DNA of 64,000 bases from the NCBI RefSeq assembly GCF_018130505.1, contig NZ_JAFCKH010000009.1, forward strand, positions 310,001 through 374,000, written 5' to 3'. Origin of the DNA: Bradyrhizobium tropiciagri (GTDB taxonomy: Bacteria; Pseudomonadota; Alphaproteobacteria; Rhizobiales; Xanthobacteraceae). The position numbers were made by a program, and so were the translations under genes. This document shows, piece after piece, positions 1-7,907 of this stretch. Each line of letters opens with the position of its first letter. Position 1 is the stretch's first letter. The notes below the pieces were generated by a model. That model was given only the letters and a program-made list of their open reading frames with translations, was not told the origin of the DNA and searched no databases.

Positions 1-2
1 CC

Positions 3-803
3 TATATCGGCCGCGGCATGGCCAAGGCCGGCACCGGCAAGGCGCAGGACGCGCTCGCCGATTACAGTCATTCGATCGCGCTCAATGCCAAGGACTCTCT
101 GGCATTCACCGAGCGTGGACTGGCTTATGTCAGCCTCAACCAGATCGACAAGGCGCTGCTCGATTTCGACCAGGCGCTGGCGCTTGCACCGGCCAATCTG
201 CTGGCGAAGTCCTGGCGGGGGCTGGAGTTGCTGCTCAAGGGCCGCACGGATGAGGGCATGGTCGATATCAACGCCGTGCTGGAGCGCAATCCCGGCAATC
301 CGACGGCGCAGCTTGGCCGCGGGCTCGCGATGCTGACCTCGGCGCAATACGACCGGGCCGTCGCGGCGTTCGACCAGATCGTCGCCAAGGCGCCCAACGA
401 CCCGTTCGCTCACGTGCTGCGCGCGCGGGCCTGGCTCGGCCTGAAGAAGATCGACGAGGCGATGAAGGATCTCGATGGGGTGCTGGCGAGCCGGCCGGAC
501 TATCACGAGGCGCTGACACTGCGTGGCATCGCGCGGTCGGCACAGCACGACTACGCCAGATCGATCGAGGATCTCGACCGCGCGATCGCGCAGAAGGAGA
601 CGGTGGAGAGCCTGTTCGCCCGCGCCAGGGCGCATGAGGCACTCAACGATCCCGGCAAGGCGAGCGACGATTTCCGCAAAGCCACCCAGCTTGCGCCGTC
701 GAGCATATTCGACGTGCTGGCGCAGGCGGAGTCCCGGCGCAAGATCGAGGAATTGTCGAAGAAGGTGCCGTGCGGCTCCGGCCATGGCGGCACCTGCCTG
801 TGA
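3..803 (+). CDS. TPR-repeat protein, 5' end outside window
   Basis: The frame is already open at base 3, upstream of the first ATG at 18, so the gene very probably begins before the window. The visible 266 residues are helical repeats of about 34 residues with the TPR pattern: alanine and glycine at packing positions and 'FD/LD' motifs such as ALLDFDQALAL, RAVAAFDQIVA, EAMKDLDGVLA and RSIEDLDRAIA. At least six repeats can be counted. TPR arrays act as protein-binding scaffolds; no catalytic domain is visible. The C-terminus ends shortly after the last repeat with a Gly/Cys-containing tail. The partner and role cannot be inferred from this part. Confidence 0.8.
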   Translation, partial: YIGRGMAKAGTGKAQDALADYSHSIALNAKDSLAFTERGLAYVSLNQIDKALLDFDQALALAPANLLAKSWRGLELLLKGRTDEGMVDINAVLERNPGNPTAQLGRGLAMLTSAQYDRAVAAFDQIVAKAPNDPFAHVLRARAWLGLKKIDEAMKDLDGVLASRPDYHEALTLRGIARSAQHDYARSIEDLDRAIAQKETVESLFARARAHEALNDPGKASDDFRKATQLAPSSIFDVLAQAESRRKIEELSKKVPCGSGHGGTCL

Positions 804-993
804 GTACGGCGCTGACCGGGCATTCTGGAGCAATGGAAGCGGCCCGCCGGCGAGGGCGACCGCACGGCAACCCGGCGTCATGGCGCGCGGGCATCGTGCC
901 CGCCCCGCCGAACGTCACGTTGTCTGGGTTGCTGCTTGGGCCCCACTCCCGAATGCTGTCCGAGAGTGCGCCGCTTGGTCTTGCGCGGTCGCG

Positions 994-1194
994 CTAGACC
1001 TTGAGGTTTTCAGCTGATGTCTTGCCGCGATTAGCAATCTCTTCGTATTCGACCGACTGACCCTCGTTGAGCGTCTGAAGACCAGCCTTTTGAACTGCAG
1101 AAATATGCACGAAAATGTCCTTGCCGCCCGATGCGGGCTGGATGAATCCATAACCCTTGGTCGGGTTGAACCACTTCACGGTACCTTTGGGCAT
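994..1194 (-). CDS. cold-shock domain protein (CspA family)
   Basis: A 66-residue protein, the normal length for a CspA-type single cold-shock domain. It begins [18 protein letters not shown] and carries both RNA-binding motifs, KGYGFI (RNP1-like) and DIFVHISAV (RNP2-like). It should bind single-stranded RNA or DNA in the cytoplasm and act as an RNA chaperone. The frame stays open upstream to 1329, but the family start is the ATG at 1194. The upstream extension has no family similarity and is probably 5' leader, in keeping with the long leaders of csp genes. No close operon partner is present. Confidence 0.93.
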   Translation of the reverse strand: MPKGTVKWFNPTKGYGFIQPASGGKDIFVHISAVQKAGLQTLNEGQSVEYEEIANRGKTSAENLKV

Positions 1195-1427
1195 TCCAGT
1201 CGTCTCCGCGGAATCAAATCGAAACAGACCCGCCGGTCCCCGCACAACCGGCTTGTCCGCGCCGCACAGGATAGCAGTTTGAAAAAAGCTGGGTAGATCA
1301 AACGACAGTGTGTTTTCGGGCCGAAACAACCCGCTTTGCGGCGATTTGGTGCTGGGGTGCCTGTTTCATGATCAATTGATGCACTGCAAAAAGACCAGGT
1401 GTTCTTGCAGGGCGGACGGTGCGGTTC
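1195..1427. other. leader/promoter region of the csp gene, no gene seen
   Basis: About 230 bases upstream of the cold-shock gene contain no convincing coding region. They probably hold its promoter and 5' untranslated leader. The reading frame that continues from the csp start through this stretch has no family similarity. Confidence 0.4.
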
Positions 1428-1513
1428 GTAGGATCGGTGGAGCGCAGCGATACCCATCCATCCTTCCGTACGGGTGAAAAATGATGGGTTTCGCTGCGCT
1501 CTACCCATCCTGC
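1428..1513. repeat. imperfect inverted repeat, GTAGGATnGGTGGAGCG type
   Basis: The left arm GTAGGATCGGTGGAGCGCAG pairs imperfectly with the right arm ending CTGCGCTCTACCCATCCTGC. It is a decayed copy of the perfect hairpin at 17746-17818. It lies outside any gene and is probably a dispersed rhizobial repeat. Confidence 0.75.
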
Positions 1514-1537
1514 GGGACTTCGTCCGCACTCTCCGCC

Positions 1538-1998
1538 GTCATCGCCCGGCTTGACCGGGCGATCCAGCACGCCGAGGCCTCTCGGTTCAATCACGACGGC
1601 CTCTGGAATACTGGATCACCCGGTCGAGCCGGGTGATGACGCCGCGTAGTTTGACGAGCGATGCGGACCGTACCTGGTGTCGTCGTGGCGAAAGCCAACT
1701 ACATCGCCGCCGCTGTCATCGCCCGGCTTGACCGGGCGATCCAGTACGCCGCGGCCTCTCGGTTCAATCACTGCGGCCTCTGGAATACTGGATCACCCGG
1801 TCAAGCCGGGTGATGACGCCGCGTAGTTTGGCGAGCGATGCGGACCGTACCTGGTGTCGTCGTGGCGAAAGCCAACTACATCCCCACCCGCCGCTGTCAT
1901 CGCCCGGCTTGACCGGGCGATCCAGTACGCTGCGGCCTCTCGGTTCAATCACGACGGTCTCTGGAATACTGGATCACCCGGTCGAGCCGGGTGATGAC
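1538..1998. repeat. three tandem copies of a ~180-bp palindromic repeat unit
   Basis: Three copies of a ~103-bp palindromic element (1538-1640, 1715-1817, 1896-1998) begin GTCATCGCCCGGCTTGACCG and end in its reverse complement. The 74-78 bp between copies 1-2 and 2-3 are also nearly identical, including the shared core GGACCGTACCTGGTGTCGTC. The true unit is therefore about 177-181 bp, repeated in tandem. Single copies of the same palindrome occur at 42575 and 53410. It is non-coding and probably a mobile or expanding intergenic repeat. Confidence 0.9.
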
Positions 1999-2046
1999 GG
2001 CGTGTTGTGTGGCGAGCGTCTCCAGGCACGACGGTCGCCACCCCCC

Positions 2047-2358
2047 TCAATACGTTGCGGCGAGATATTCCACGATCTTGCCGACGTCGGCGTCGTCGAT
2101 CGGCGCGCCGTAGACCTTGATCATCTTGGTCACCTCGGCCTGCCAGAAATCCTTCTTGAACTTCTCGCCCTGCGGCTGGGTCTTGATGTAGTCGGCCGAG
2201 TGGCAGGCGGTGCAGTTGTTCTGCACGACGTCGAGGTTGGGGCCCGGCTTGAAGGTCGTGGTTTCCTCGGGAACCGTGTAGTTCAACGGGGCGGCGGTGG
2301 CGGCGGCGATCGAGAGCGTGGCGATCGCGCCGAGCGTGAGAAGCAGCTTGCTGGTCAT
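2047..2358 (-). CDS. monohaem cytochrome c, SorB-like subunit
   Basis: A 103-residue precursor: an N-terminal signal peptide (MTSKLLLTLGAIATLSIAAATAA), one CxxCH haem-binding motif (C49-T-A-C-H53) and a short helical C-terminus ending EYLAATY. It lies directly downstream of the molybdenum sulfite dehydrogenase gene, 11 bases after that stop. This matches the SorAB arrangement, in which SorB is a small periplasmic c-type cytochrome that takes electrons from the molybdenum centre and passes them to the respiratory chain. The frame extends further upstream, but ATG 2358 gives the clean signal peptide. The SorB role is inferred from gene order and size. Confidence 0.85.
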   Translation of the reverse strand: MTSKLLLTLGAIATLSIAAATAAPLNYTVPEETTTFKPGPNLDVVQNNCTACHSADYIKTQPQGEKFKKDFWQAEVTKMIKVYGAPIDDADVGKIVEYLAATY

Positions 2359-2369
2359 GATGCTTCTCC

Positions 2370-3569
2370 TCACGCGACGGTGACGCGCGTGGTTTCGACG
2401 ACGTTGCGCAGGTAGCCGGCCGGATTCCACAGCGGGTCCATCGGCTGGGTGTCGCCGGCATTGTTGGTGGCGCGCACCTTCAGATCGTACGATCCGGCGG
2501 CGAGCTTGACCGGCAGCTTCCATTCGCGGAAGGCGTATTTGCCGAGATCCTTGCCGAGCTTGGCGTTGGTCCAGGTCTTGCCGCCGTCGGTCGAGACCGC
2601 GACCTCCTTGATGCCCTTGCCGCCGTCGAAGGCGATGCCGCGCAGCGTGGTGCGGCCGGCCTTCAGCTTGCCGCCGTCGGTGACGCTGGTGATGAACGAG
2701 CGCACCGTGAAGCGGTTGATCGGGATCGTCGCCTTCGGCGCGGTGCCGGGCTCGACCGCGTTGTTCGGCGTATCCGGGATCCGGTAGGCGGACTTCATCC
2801 AGAAGCCGTCGAACACGCTGTCGATCACGGTGATTTCATTGAGGTGCTTGACCCAGTAGGTGCCGTAATAGCCGGGCACCACGAGGCGCAGCGGGAAGCC
2901 GTTGAGGAACGGCAGGTCCTCGCCGTTCATGCCATAGGCCAGCATCACCTCGCCGTCGCGGGCGTGGTCGATGTCGAGCGCCTTGACGAAGTCCGGCGTC
3001 TTGTCGCTGACCGGCCCGTCCATGCCGTTGAACGTGACCTGCTTGGCGCCGGACTGCACGCCGGCCATGTCGAGCACGGTCTTCAGCGGCACGCCGCGCC
3101 AGCGCGCGCAGCCCATCGCACCATTGGCGAGTTGGCCGCCGGCGACGCGCGGATTGAAGAAGCCGCGGCTGTTGCCGGAGCACTGGTTGACGGCGACGAT
3201 CTCCGTCGCCTTCATCTTCATGATTTCCTTGAGCGACAGCTTCAGCGGCTTGTCGACCTTGCCCTTGATCTCGAGCGTGAACTTGTCGGGATCGAGATTG
3301 TAGGGAAGGTCGGCGAGGTGATAGCGGACGAAGAATGCGTTGTTCGGCGTCAGCGGGCCGTCGTTGAAGATCGAGAACGGCGTTTCCAGCTGCGGCGGCC
3401 GGCTGGTCAGGCCGATCATCGGGCGCTTTTGCGGATAGCGCACCAGCGGCCGTTCGCCGTTGCCGAACGGCAGTGTCACGGTGTCGAGCGCGAACGCGCC
3501 CTTCGATCCCAGCCCGGTAACCAAAGCGGCCAGGCCGGCACGTTTCATCAAGTCTCGTCGATCGAGCAT
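2370..3569 (-). CDS. periplasmic sulfite dehydrogenase molybdenum subunit (SorA/SoxC-like)
   Basis: A 399-residue sulfite-oxidase-family protein. The N-terminus RRDLMKRAGLAALV is a twin-arginine signal, so the enzyme should be exported folded with its molybdopterin cofactor. NQCSGNSRG places the molybdenum-ligating cysteine at about residue 130. The C-terminal part is the immunoglobulin-like Mo-co dimerisation domain ('ISTDGGKTW'-type motif, here VSTDGGKTW). The likely reaction is sulfite to sulfate, with electrons going to the adjacent cytochrome c. I chose ATG 3569 because a GGGGGAAG ribosome-binding site precedes it and the Tat signal starts there; a start at 3611 is also open. SoxC, a sulfane dehydrogenase of the same family, is the main alternative, but no other sox genes are nearby. 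Confidence 0.85.
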   Translation of the reverse strand: MLDRRDLMKRAGLAALVTGLGSKGAFALDTVTLPFGNGERPLVRYPQKRPMIGLTSRPPQLETPFSIFNDGPLTPNNAFFVRYHLADLPYNLDPDKFTLEIKGKVDKPLKLSLKEIMKMKATEIVAVNQCSGNSRGFFNPRVAGGQLANGAMGCARWRGVPLKTVLDMAGVQSGAKQVTFNGMDGPVSDKTPDFVKALDIDHARDGEVMLAYGMNGEDLPFLNGFPLRLVVPGYYGTYWVKHLNEITVIDSVFDGFWMKSAYRIPDTPNNAVEPGTAPKATIPINRFTVRSFITSVTDGGKLKAGRTTLRGIAFDGGKGIKEVAVSTDGGKTWTNAKLGKDLGKYAFREWKLPVKLAAGSYDLKVRATNNAGDTQPMDPLWNPAGYLRNVVETTRVTVA

Positions 3570-3733
3570 TCCGCTTCCCCCGAAGCTAGTCAGTCGTGAG
3601 CTGGTCATCACCAGGCTCAGTTTGTCTCGCGCACTCGGTTCACGACATGCGCACCGGGAGCAAATGTCGCACCCGGGAACCCGAAGTCAATTGATGCTTT
3701 CGGAGCGTCCACCAGCATTGCGTTGCAACAATG

Positions 3734-3763
3734 AAAAGCCCCGGCCACGTTGGCGGCCGGGGC
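3734..3763 (-). terminator. Rho-independent terminator of the 3788-4027 gene
   Basis: GCCCCGGCC (3738-3746) pairs perfectly with GGCCGGGGC (3755-3763) around an 8-base loop. Read on the minus strand the hairpin is followed by TTTTC. It lies 25 bases past the stop of the small exported-protein gene, an ideal position for an intrinsic terminator. Confidence 0.85.
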
Positions 3764-3787
3764 ATTTCCATCCGACGGAAGGGTCGA

Positions 3788-4027
3788 TCAGTAGCAGACG
3801 TTCACGGTGCGATAGCGGTAGCCGTAGGGCGTCAGCACCATGCGGGTGACGTAGCAGCCGGAGTCGACGAAGCCGACGCCGATGCCGAAACCGTGGCCAC
3901 CCCAGTAGTGATTATGATGCGGATGCCAGCCGCCGCCGAACGGCTTGGCGGAGGCAGCGGTGGGCGCCAGCGCGGCGGCACCGATTGTAGCGGCAGTGGC
4001 GAGAGCGAGGGTCACTTTGCGAAACAT
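3788..4027 (-). CDS. small exported Gly/His-rich protein, unknown function
   Basis: 79 residues: an alanine-rich signal peptide (MFRKVTLALATAATIGAAAL, cleavage probably after ASA) followed by a short mature part rich in Gly, His, Trp and Tyr (FGGGWHPHHNHYWGGHG) and two cysteines that could form a disulfide. Proteins of this type are common in Bradyrhizobium and have no established function; the His cluster might bind metal. The start at 4027 has a good AAGGAGA ribosome-binding site. A perfect terminator follows, so the gene is probably monocistronic and well expressed. Confidence 0.8.
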   Translation of the reverse strand: MFRKVTLALATAATIGAAALAPTAASAKPFGGGWHPHHNHYWGGHGFGIGVGFVDSGCYVTRMVLTPYGYRYRTVNVCY

Positions 4028-4200
4028 GGTGTTCTCCTTCAGTTGCGCGTTGAGCTCTGTCGCGGCGCGGGTTGCGGTGTTGCCCATCGCCAATCAGTCG
4101 AGCTCGCGACCACGCACGTTCGATGAACGCCTGTTCAGGTGTGCGGCAGGTCACACAGAGGCCGACAGCCATCACATCGTGGCTGCGGCGCCAGAACCTT

Positions 4201-5946
4201 TCACGCCGCGACGGCACGCCGCTCGTCGAGCAGCGCCGCGAGCACGCGGGTCGATTCGACCGTGCGCACGGTCATCGGCTCGTTGCGGCCGCGGATCGCG
4301 ACCTCCTGTGCGGGCAGTGCATCCTCGGCCAGGCCGGCCGTGGTGCGGACCTCGTCCGAGATCACGGCCTCGCAGGCCAGCGCCTTGGTCATGTCCTGCA
4401 GCCGAGCCGCGACGTTGACGGCATCGCCGAGCGCGGTGAACACCATGTGATCGCGATAGCCGATGTCGCCGACGATCACTTCGCCGCCATGGATGCCGAT
4501 GCCGAAACGGATCGGCTCGTGCAGATCGTGGCTGAGGAACTGGTTCAGCTCGTCGATATTGACCGCGATCAGCGCCGCGGCGCGCAGCGCCTGGCGGCAG
4601 GCCTCTTCGCGGCTGACGGTCAGCCCGAACAGCGCCAGCATGCCGTCGCCGATGAACTGGTTCGGCCGGCCGCCGGCCTCCAGCACCGCCTGCGACACCG
4701 CGCCGAGGAAGCGGTTGACGATGAAAACGGTATCGAACGGCAGCCGCTTCTCGGCGAGCTGCGTCGAGCCGCGCATGTCGACGAACAGGCTGACGAGGTA
4801 GCGCTCCTGGCCGATCCGTGCCGGATTATCGGCGGTCGCATTGGCCGACATCGTGTGCGGCAGGAACAGCTGGAAGAAGGTCAGGTCGCCGGTCGGCCGC
4901 AGCTGGCAGGCGAGGCGGATCGACGGATCGTCGCTGCCGACCCGGTGCAGCACGAAAGCCTCGCGCGGCGACGGCTCGGGCAGTGCAACGTGGTCGCCGA
5001 TGACGCGGATGCGGCAGGTCGAGCAGCGCGCGCGGCCGCCGCAGACGCTGGCATGCGGCACGTTGTGGCGCAGGCTCGCCTCCAGCACGCTCAGCCCCTT
5101 CGGTACCCGCACGGTGCGGCCGTTGCCGTAGGACAGAGCGATCATGCCGCCGCGGCGCTCGAGCAGGGCGCGCGCGCCGCGCGCGAGCAGGACGAGGCCG
5201 AGCAGGCCGAGATAGCCGATCGTCAGGCCGCTGGTGACGGCATCGAGCATGTTGCCCTGCGCCGCGGTGCCGAGCTTCTGCACCGACAGCTCCTCGCGCC
5301 GCCAGTCGGCATCTTGATAGTCCGATATCGTGGTGCGGCCAGCCTGGTAGATGCCGAGCATCGCCAGCGTCGGGATCAGCACGGCGGCGGCGAGCAGGAA
5401 CGGTGCGGCGCGGTGGAAGAACGGCCGCAGCCGCAGCCAGAAATACAGCCCGATGCAGCCATGCACCCAGGCGATCACCAGCACCGTCAGCATGGTCCAC
5501 AGCCGCATCGGCGAAGCGATGAAGAACAGATACAGTTCCTGCGGGTAGAGCTTTTGGTGGCCGTACAGCGCCTGGCCGAGCCGCGCGCCGACGATATGGG
5601 CGACGATCAGCATCGGGATGCTGAGGCCGAGCGCAAGCTGCAGCGGCTCGATCGCCCGCCAGCGGAATTCGCGGCGCTGGTACAGCGCCCAGATGCCGAG
5701 CGCGGTATGCACCAGGCAGGCGCTGTAGAAGATGATCGCGACCGGGAGGAACTGCCAGAACTCGGTGTGGTAGTAGACGCCGACCGACAGCGCCTCCATC
5801 GAGATGTTGCCGAGCGCGTGATTGAGGAAATGGCTCACCAGATAGGCGAACATGATCGTGCCGGAGACCAGGCGGACCTGCCGCAGTCCGACGCCGCGGG
5901 CCATGTCCTGGAGATGTTCACGCGAAGGGGAGGCCATGTGATTCAT
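4201..5946 (-). CDS. membrane adenylate/guanylate cyclase with 2Fe-2S ferredoxin domain (CyaC-like)
   Basis: About 581 residues in three parts. The first ~270 residues hold about six membrane segments with several histidines (VSHFLNHAL, CLVHTALG), resembling the succinate-dehydrogenase-like di-haem anchor described for Sinorhizobium meliloti CyaC. Residues ~275-350 form a 2Fe-2S ferredoxin domain, with CGGRARCSTC and a later cysteine in LACQLRP. Residues ~385-565 are a class III cyclase with both metal aspartates (LFVDMRGST, FIGDGMLALFG). It probably makes cAMP in response to the quinone or redox state. The first ATG at 5946 is used; a TTG at 5955 is also in frame. The gene is divergent from the glycosyltransferase gene. 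Confidence 0.85.
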   Translation of the reverse strand: MNHMASPSREHLQDMARGVGLRQVRLVSGTIMFAYLVSHFLNHALGNISMEALSVGVYYHTEFWQFLPVAIIFYSACLVHTALGIWALYQRREFRWRAIEPLQLALGLSIPMLIVAHIVGARLGQALYGHQKLYPQELYLFFIASPMRLWTMLTVLVIAWVHGCIGLYFWLRLRPFFHRAAPFLLAAAVLIPTLAMLGIYQAGRTTISDYQDADWRREELSVQKLGTAAQGNMLDAVTSGLTIGYLGLLGLVLLARGARALLERRGGMIALSYGNGRTVRVPKGLSVLEASLRHNVPHASVCGGRARCSTCRIRVIGDHVALPEPSPREAFVLHRVGSDDPSIRLACQLRPTGDLTFFQLFLPHTMSANATADNPARIGQERYLVSLFVDMRGSTQLAEKRLPFDTVFIVNRFLGAVSQAVLEAGGRPNQFIGDGMLALFGLTVSREEACRQALRAAALIAVNIDELNQFLSHDLHEPIRFGIGIHGGEVIVGDIGYRDHMVFTALGDAVNVAARLQDMTKALACEAVISDEVRTTAGLAEDALPAQEVAIRGRNEPMTVRTVESTRVLAALLDERRAVAA

Positions 5947-6063
5947 GATCGGCAAGTCTAGTGGTTAATTCCCGTGGTGAACACCACCGCCGGCCGGCAC
6001 AGCCGCAGATGGCGGGCGCCGCGCACGTTGACACCCCCGCAAGAGTCGAACAAAAAGCGCGCC

Positions 6064-7752
6064 GTGACGATAGCCTCCACCGATAACAACCGCGTTAAGC
6101 CGGCCCGCGCGCGCGCGCCCGATTGGCGCGGCGTCGTTGCCGTGATCGTCGCGATGACCGCGATGCGGCTGGTCTATGCCCATGCGCTCGATCTGCGCAC
6201 CGACGAGGCCTATTACTGGACCTGGTCGAAGGAAAGCGTGCTGTCGTTCCTCGACCATCCCCCGATGATCGCCTGGTTCATCCGCTTCGGCACGGCGATC
6301 TTCGGCGACACCAATCTCGGGGTCCGTTTCGGCGGCATCGTTGCGATGCTGGTGACCCAGCTGCTGCTCGCCGACATCGTCCGCCGTGTGACGTCGAACA
6401 ATGTCCGCGCCGTGATGCTCGCGCTGCTGCTGCCGGAGGCGGCGCTGTATTACGGGCTGCTGATGGCCAAGGTCGCGCCGGACACCGCGCTGATCCCTTT
6501 TTCAGTCGCTATGCTGTGGTCGCTGGTGCGGCTGGCGCAAAGCAATGACGGGCGCTGGTGGCTCGCCGCCGGCCTGTTCACCGGGCTGGCGCTATTGTCG
6601 AAGTTCACCGCGATCATGCTGGTGCCGGCGGTGCTGGCGTTCGCACTGGTGCCGGATTGGCGCTGGCGCTGGCTGCGCAGCCCGTATCCCTGGCTCGCCG
6701 CGCTGATCGCGATCCTCGTGTTCTCGCCGGTGCTGATCTGGAACGCGGAGCACGACTGGGCCTCGTTCCGCTTCCAGGCGGTGCGCGCCACCGCCGAGCG
6801 CGCCTTCACGCTGCGCACCGCCGGCGAATTCATCGGCATGCAGTTCGGCCTGGTCGGCTTCGTGCTGCTGCCGGTCGTGCTGTTCGGCACCGCGCTGACG
6901 GCGTGGCGCGGCTATCGCCGGCGCGAGCCGGTCGCGATCCTGCTGTCGACGGCGGTGCTGGTGCCGTTTCTCTATTTCCTCTGGAAGTCGCTGACGCTGC
7001 GGGTCGGCGACACCTGGCCGATGTTCCTGTGGCCGGCGGGATTTGCCGCGGTCGCCATCAACGTCACCCGGATGCCGTTCGAGGGCTGGTCGGCCGGGCT
7101 GGTCAGATCGACCATCTTCTGGGCGCGCACCGCGGTCCCCGCCGGCATCGCCTTCGTCGTCTGCGTGTTCCTGTACTACATGTTCGCGCCGTGGAATCTG
7201 ATCGGCCATACCGATCCGATCGGCGCCGAGGCCGGCTACGACAAGCTTGCTGCGCGTGTCGAGGCCCAGTTGCGGGCCACCGGCGCGACATGGGTTGCGA
7301 CCACGGACTACCGTACCTATGCGATGCTGCGCTGGTTCTTGCGCGGCAAGGTGCCGGTCATCGAGGTCACCGAGCGCGGCCGCTTCCAGGGTTTTGCCGA
7401 TCCCGGCATGAACGTGATCCGCGACCACACCGGTCTCTACGTCGGCCGCGAGCCCGAGGACAGGCTGCCGTTGTGGGACGAGACCTCCGCGGTACGCCAG
7501 CCGCTGGAGCGGGTGGTGCGGACGTGGCGCGGCACCGTGATGGATAGCTACGCGCTGCAGAAGCTCAGCGGCTGGACGCCGGACCTCTTGCCGCCGCCGG
7601 ACAGCACCTTCTTCCGCTGGCGCGTGCTGGCGTTCCTTCCTTCTCCCCTTGTGGGAGAAGGTGGCAGGCGAAGGCTGCCGGATGAGGGGTGTCTCTCCGC
7701 GAGTGCGGTGCGTGTGGAGGGATACCCCTCACCCGAGCGAGCGTGTGGCTGA
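6064..7752 (+). CDS. ArnT/PMT-type integral membrane glycosyltransferase
   Basis: About 562 residues with ten or more membrane segments. The early motif DLRTDEAYYWTWSKE, followed by LDHPPMIAWFIR, is the acidic catalytic loop and signature of GT83-like lipid-linked sugar transferases (ArnT, dolichyl-phosphate-mannose mannosyltransferase superfamily). It should move a sugar from a polyprenyl-phosphate carrier to an envelope acceptor; the acceptor is unknown. A GTG at 5974 would leave only 18-27 bases to the divergent cyclase gene, so the GTG at 6064 is preferred, though no strong ribosome-binding site is visible for either. The last ~40 codons run into a dispersed repeat (7639-7786), so the natural C-terminus appears to have been replaced by repeat-encoded sequence. 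Confidence 0.8.
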   Translation: MTIASTDNNRVKPARARAPDWRGVVAVIVAMTAMRLVYAHALDLRTDEAYYWTWSKESVLSFLDHPPMIAWFIRFGTAIFGDTNLGVRFGGIVAMLVTQLLLADIVRRVTSNNVRAVMLALLLPEAALYYGLLMAKVAPDTALIPFSVAMLWSLVRLAQSNDGRWWLAAGLFTGLALLSKFTAIMLVPAVLAFALVPDWRWRWLRSPYPWLAALIAILVFSPVLIWNAEHDWASFRFQAVRATAERAFTLRTAGEFIGMQFGLVGFVLLPVVLFGTALTAWRGYRRREPVAILLSTAVLVPFLYFLWKSLTLRVGDTWPMFLWPAGFAAVAINVTRMPFEGWSAGLVRSTIFWARTAVPAGIAFVVCVFLYYMFAPWNLIGHTDPIGAEAGYDKLAARVEAQLRATGATWVATTDYRTYAMLRWFLRGKVPVIEVTERGRFQGFADPGMNVIRDHTGLYVGREPEDRLPLWDETSAVRQPLERVVRTWRGTVMDSYALQKLSGWTPDLLPPPDSTFFRWRVLAFLPSPLVGEGGRRRLPDEGCLSASAVRVEGYPSPERACG

Positions 7753-7786
7753 TTGTGGAGTTGCCCTCTCCCACAAGGGGAGAGGG
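7639..7786. repeat. inverted repeat, CTTCTCCCCTTGTGGGAGAAGG type
   Basis: The left arm CTTCTCCCCTTGTGGGAGAA and the right arm CCCTCTCCCACAAGGGGAGA face each other about 100 bp apart. The sequence between contains the typical CTGCCGGATGAGGGG core of a repeat widespread in alphaproteobacteria. It overlaps the 3' end of the glycosyltransferase gene and supplies its stop codon. Confidence 0.8.
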
Positions 7787-7819
7787 CGCAGCAACGGGCG
7801 CCGTCTTGTGCTGAAACCT

Positions 7820-7907
7820 CGTAGGGTGGGCAAAGCGAAGCGTGCCCACCATCACGAGCACGTCGGGAATGGTGGGCACGTCGCTGCGCTCGTTTGCCCA
7901 CCCTACG
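7820..7907. repeat. long inverted repeat, CGTAGGGTGGGCAAAGCG type
   Basis: CGTAGGGTGGGCAAAGCGAA at the left pairs with the reverse complement of the right arm ending CGTTTGCCCACCCTACG. The right edge contains the TAG stop (7903-7905, minus strand) of the YcjF-like gene, so the repeat forms that gene's end. Confidence 0.8.

Noticed and set aside
1538-1998. Tandem repeats considered as a CRISPR array
   Set aside because: The repeated unit is ~100 bp and palindromic, the 'spacers' are nearly identical to each other, and no cas genes are present.
4072-5961. Open frame on the plus strand opposite the CyaC-like gene
   Set aside because: Its composition is Ala/Arg/His/Gln-rich without motifs, typical of antisense frames at high GC.
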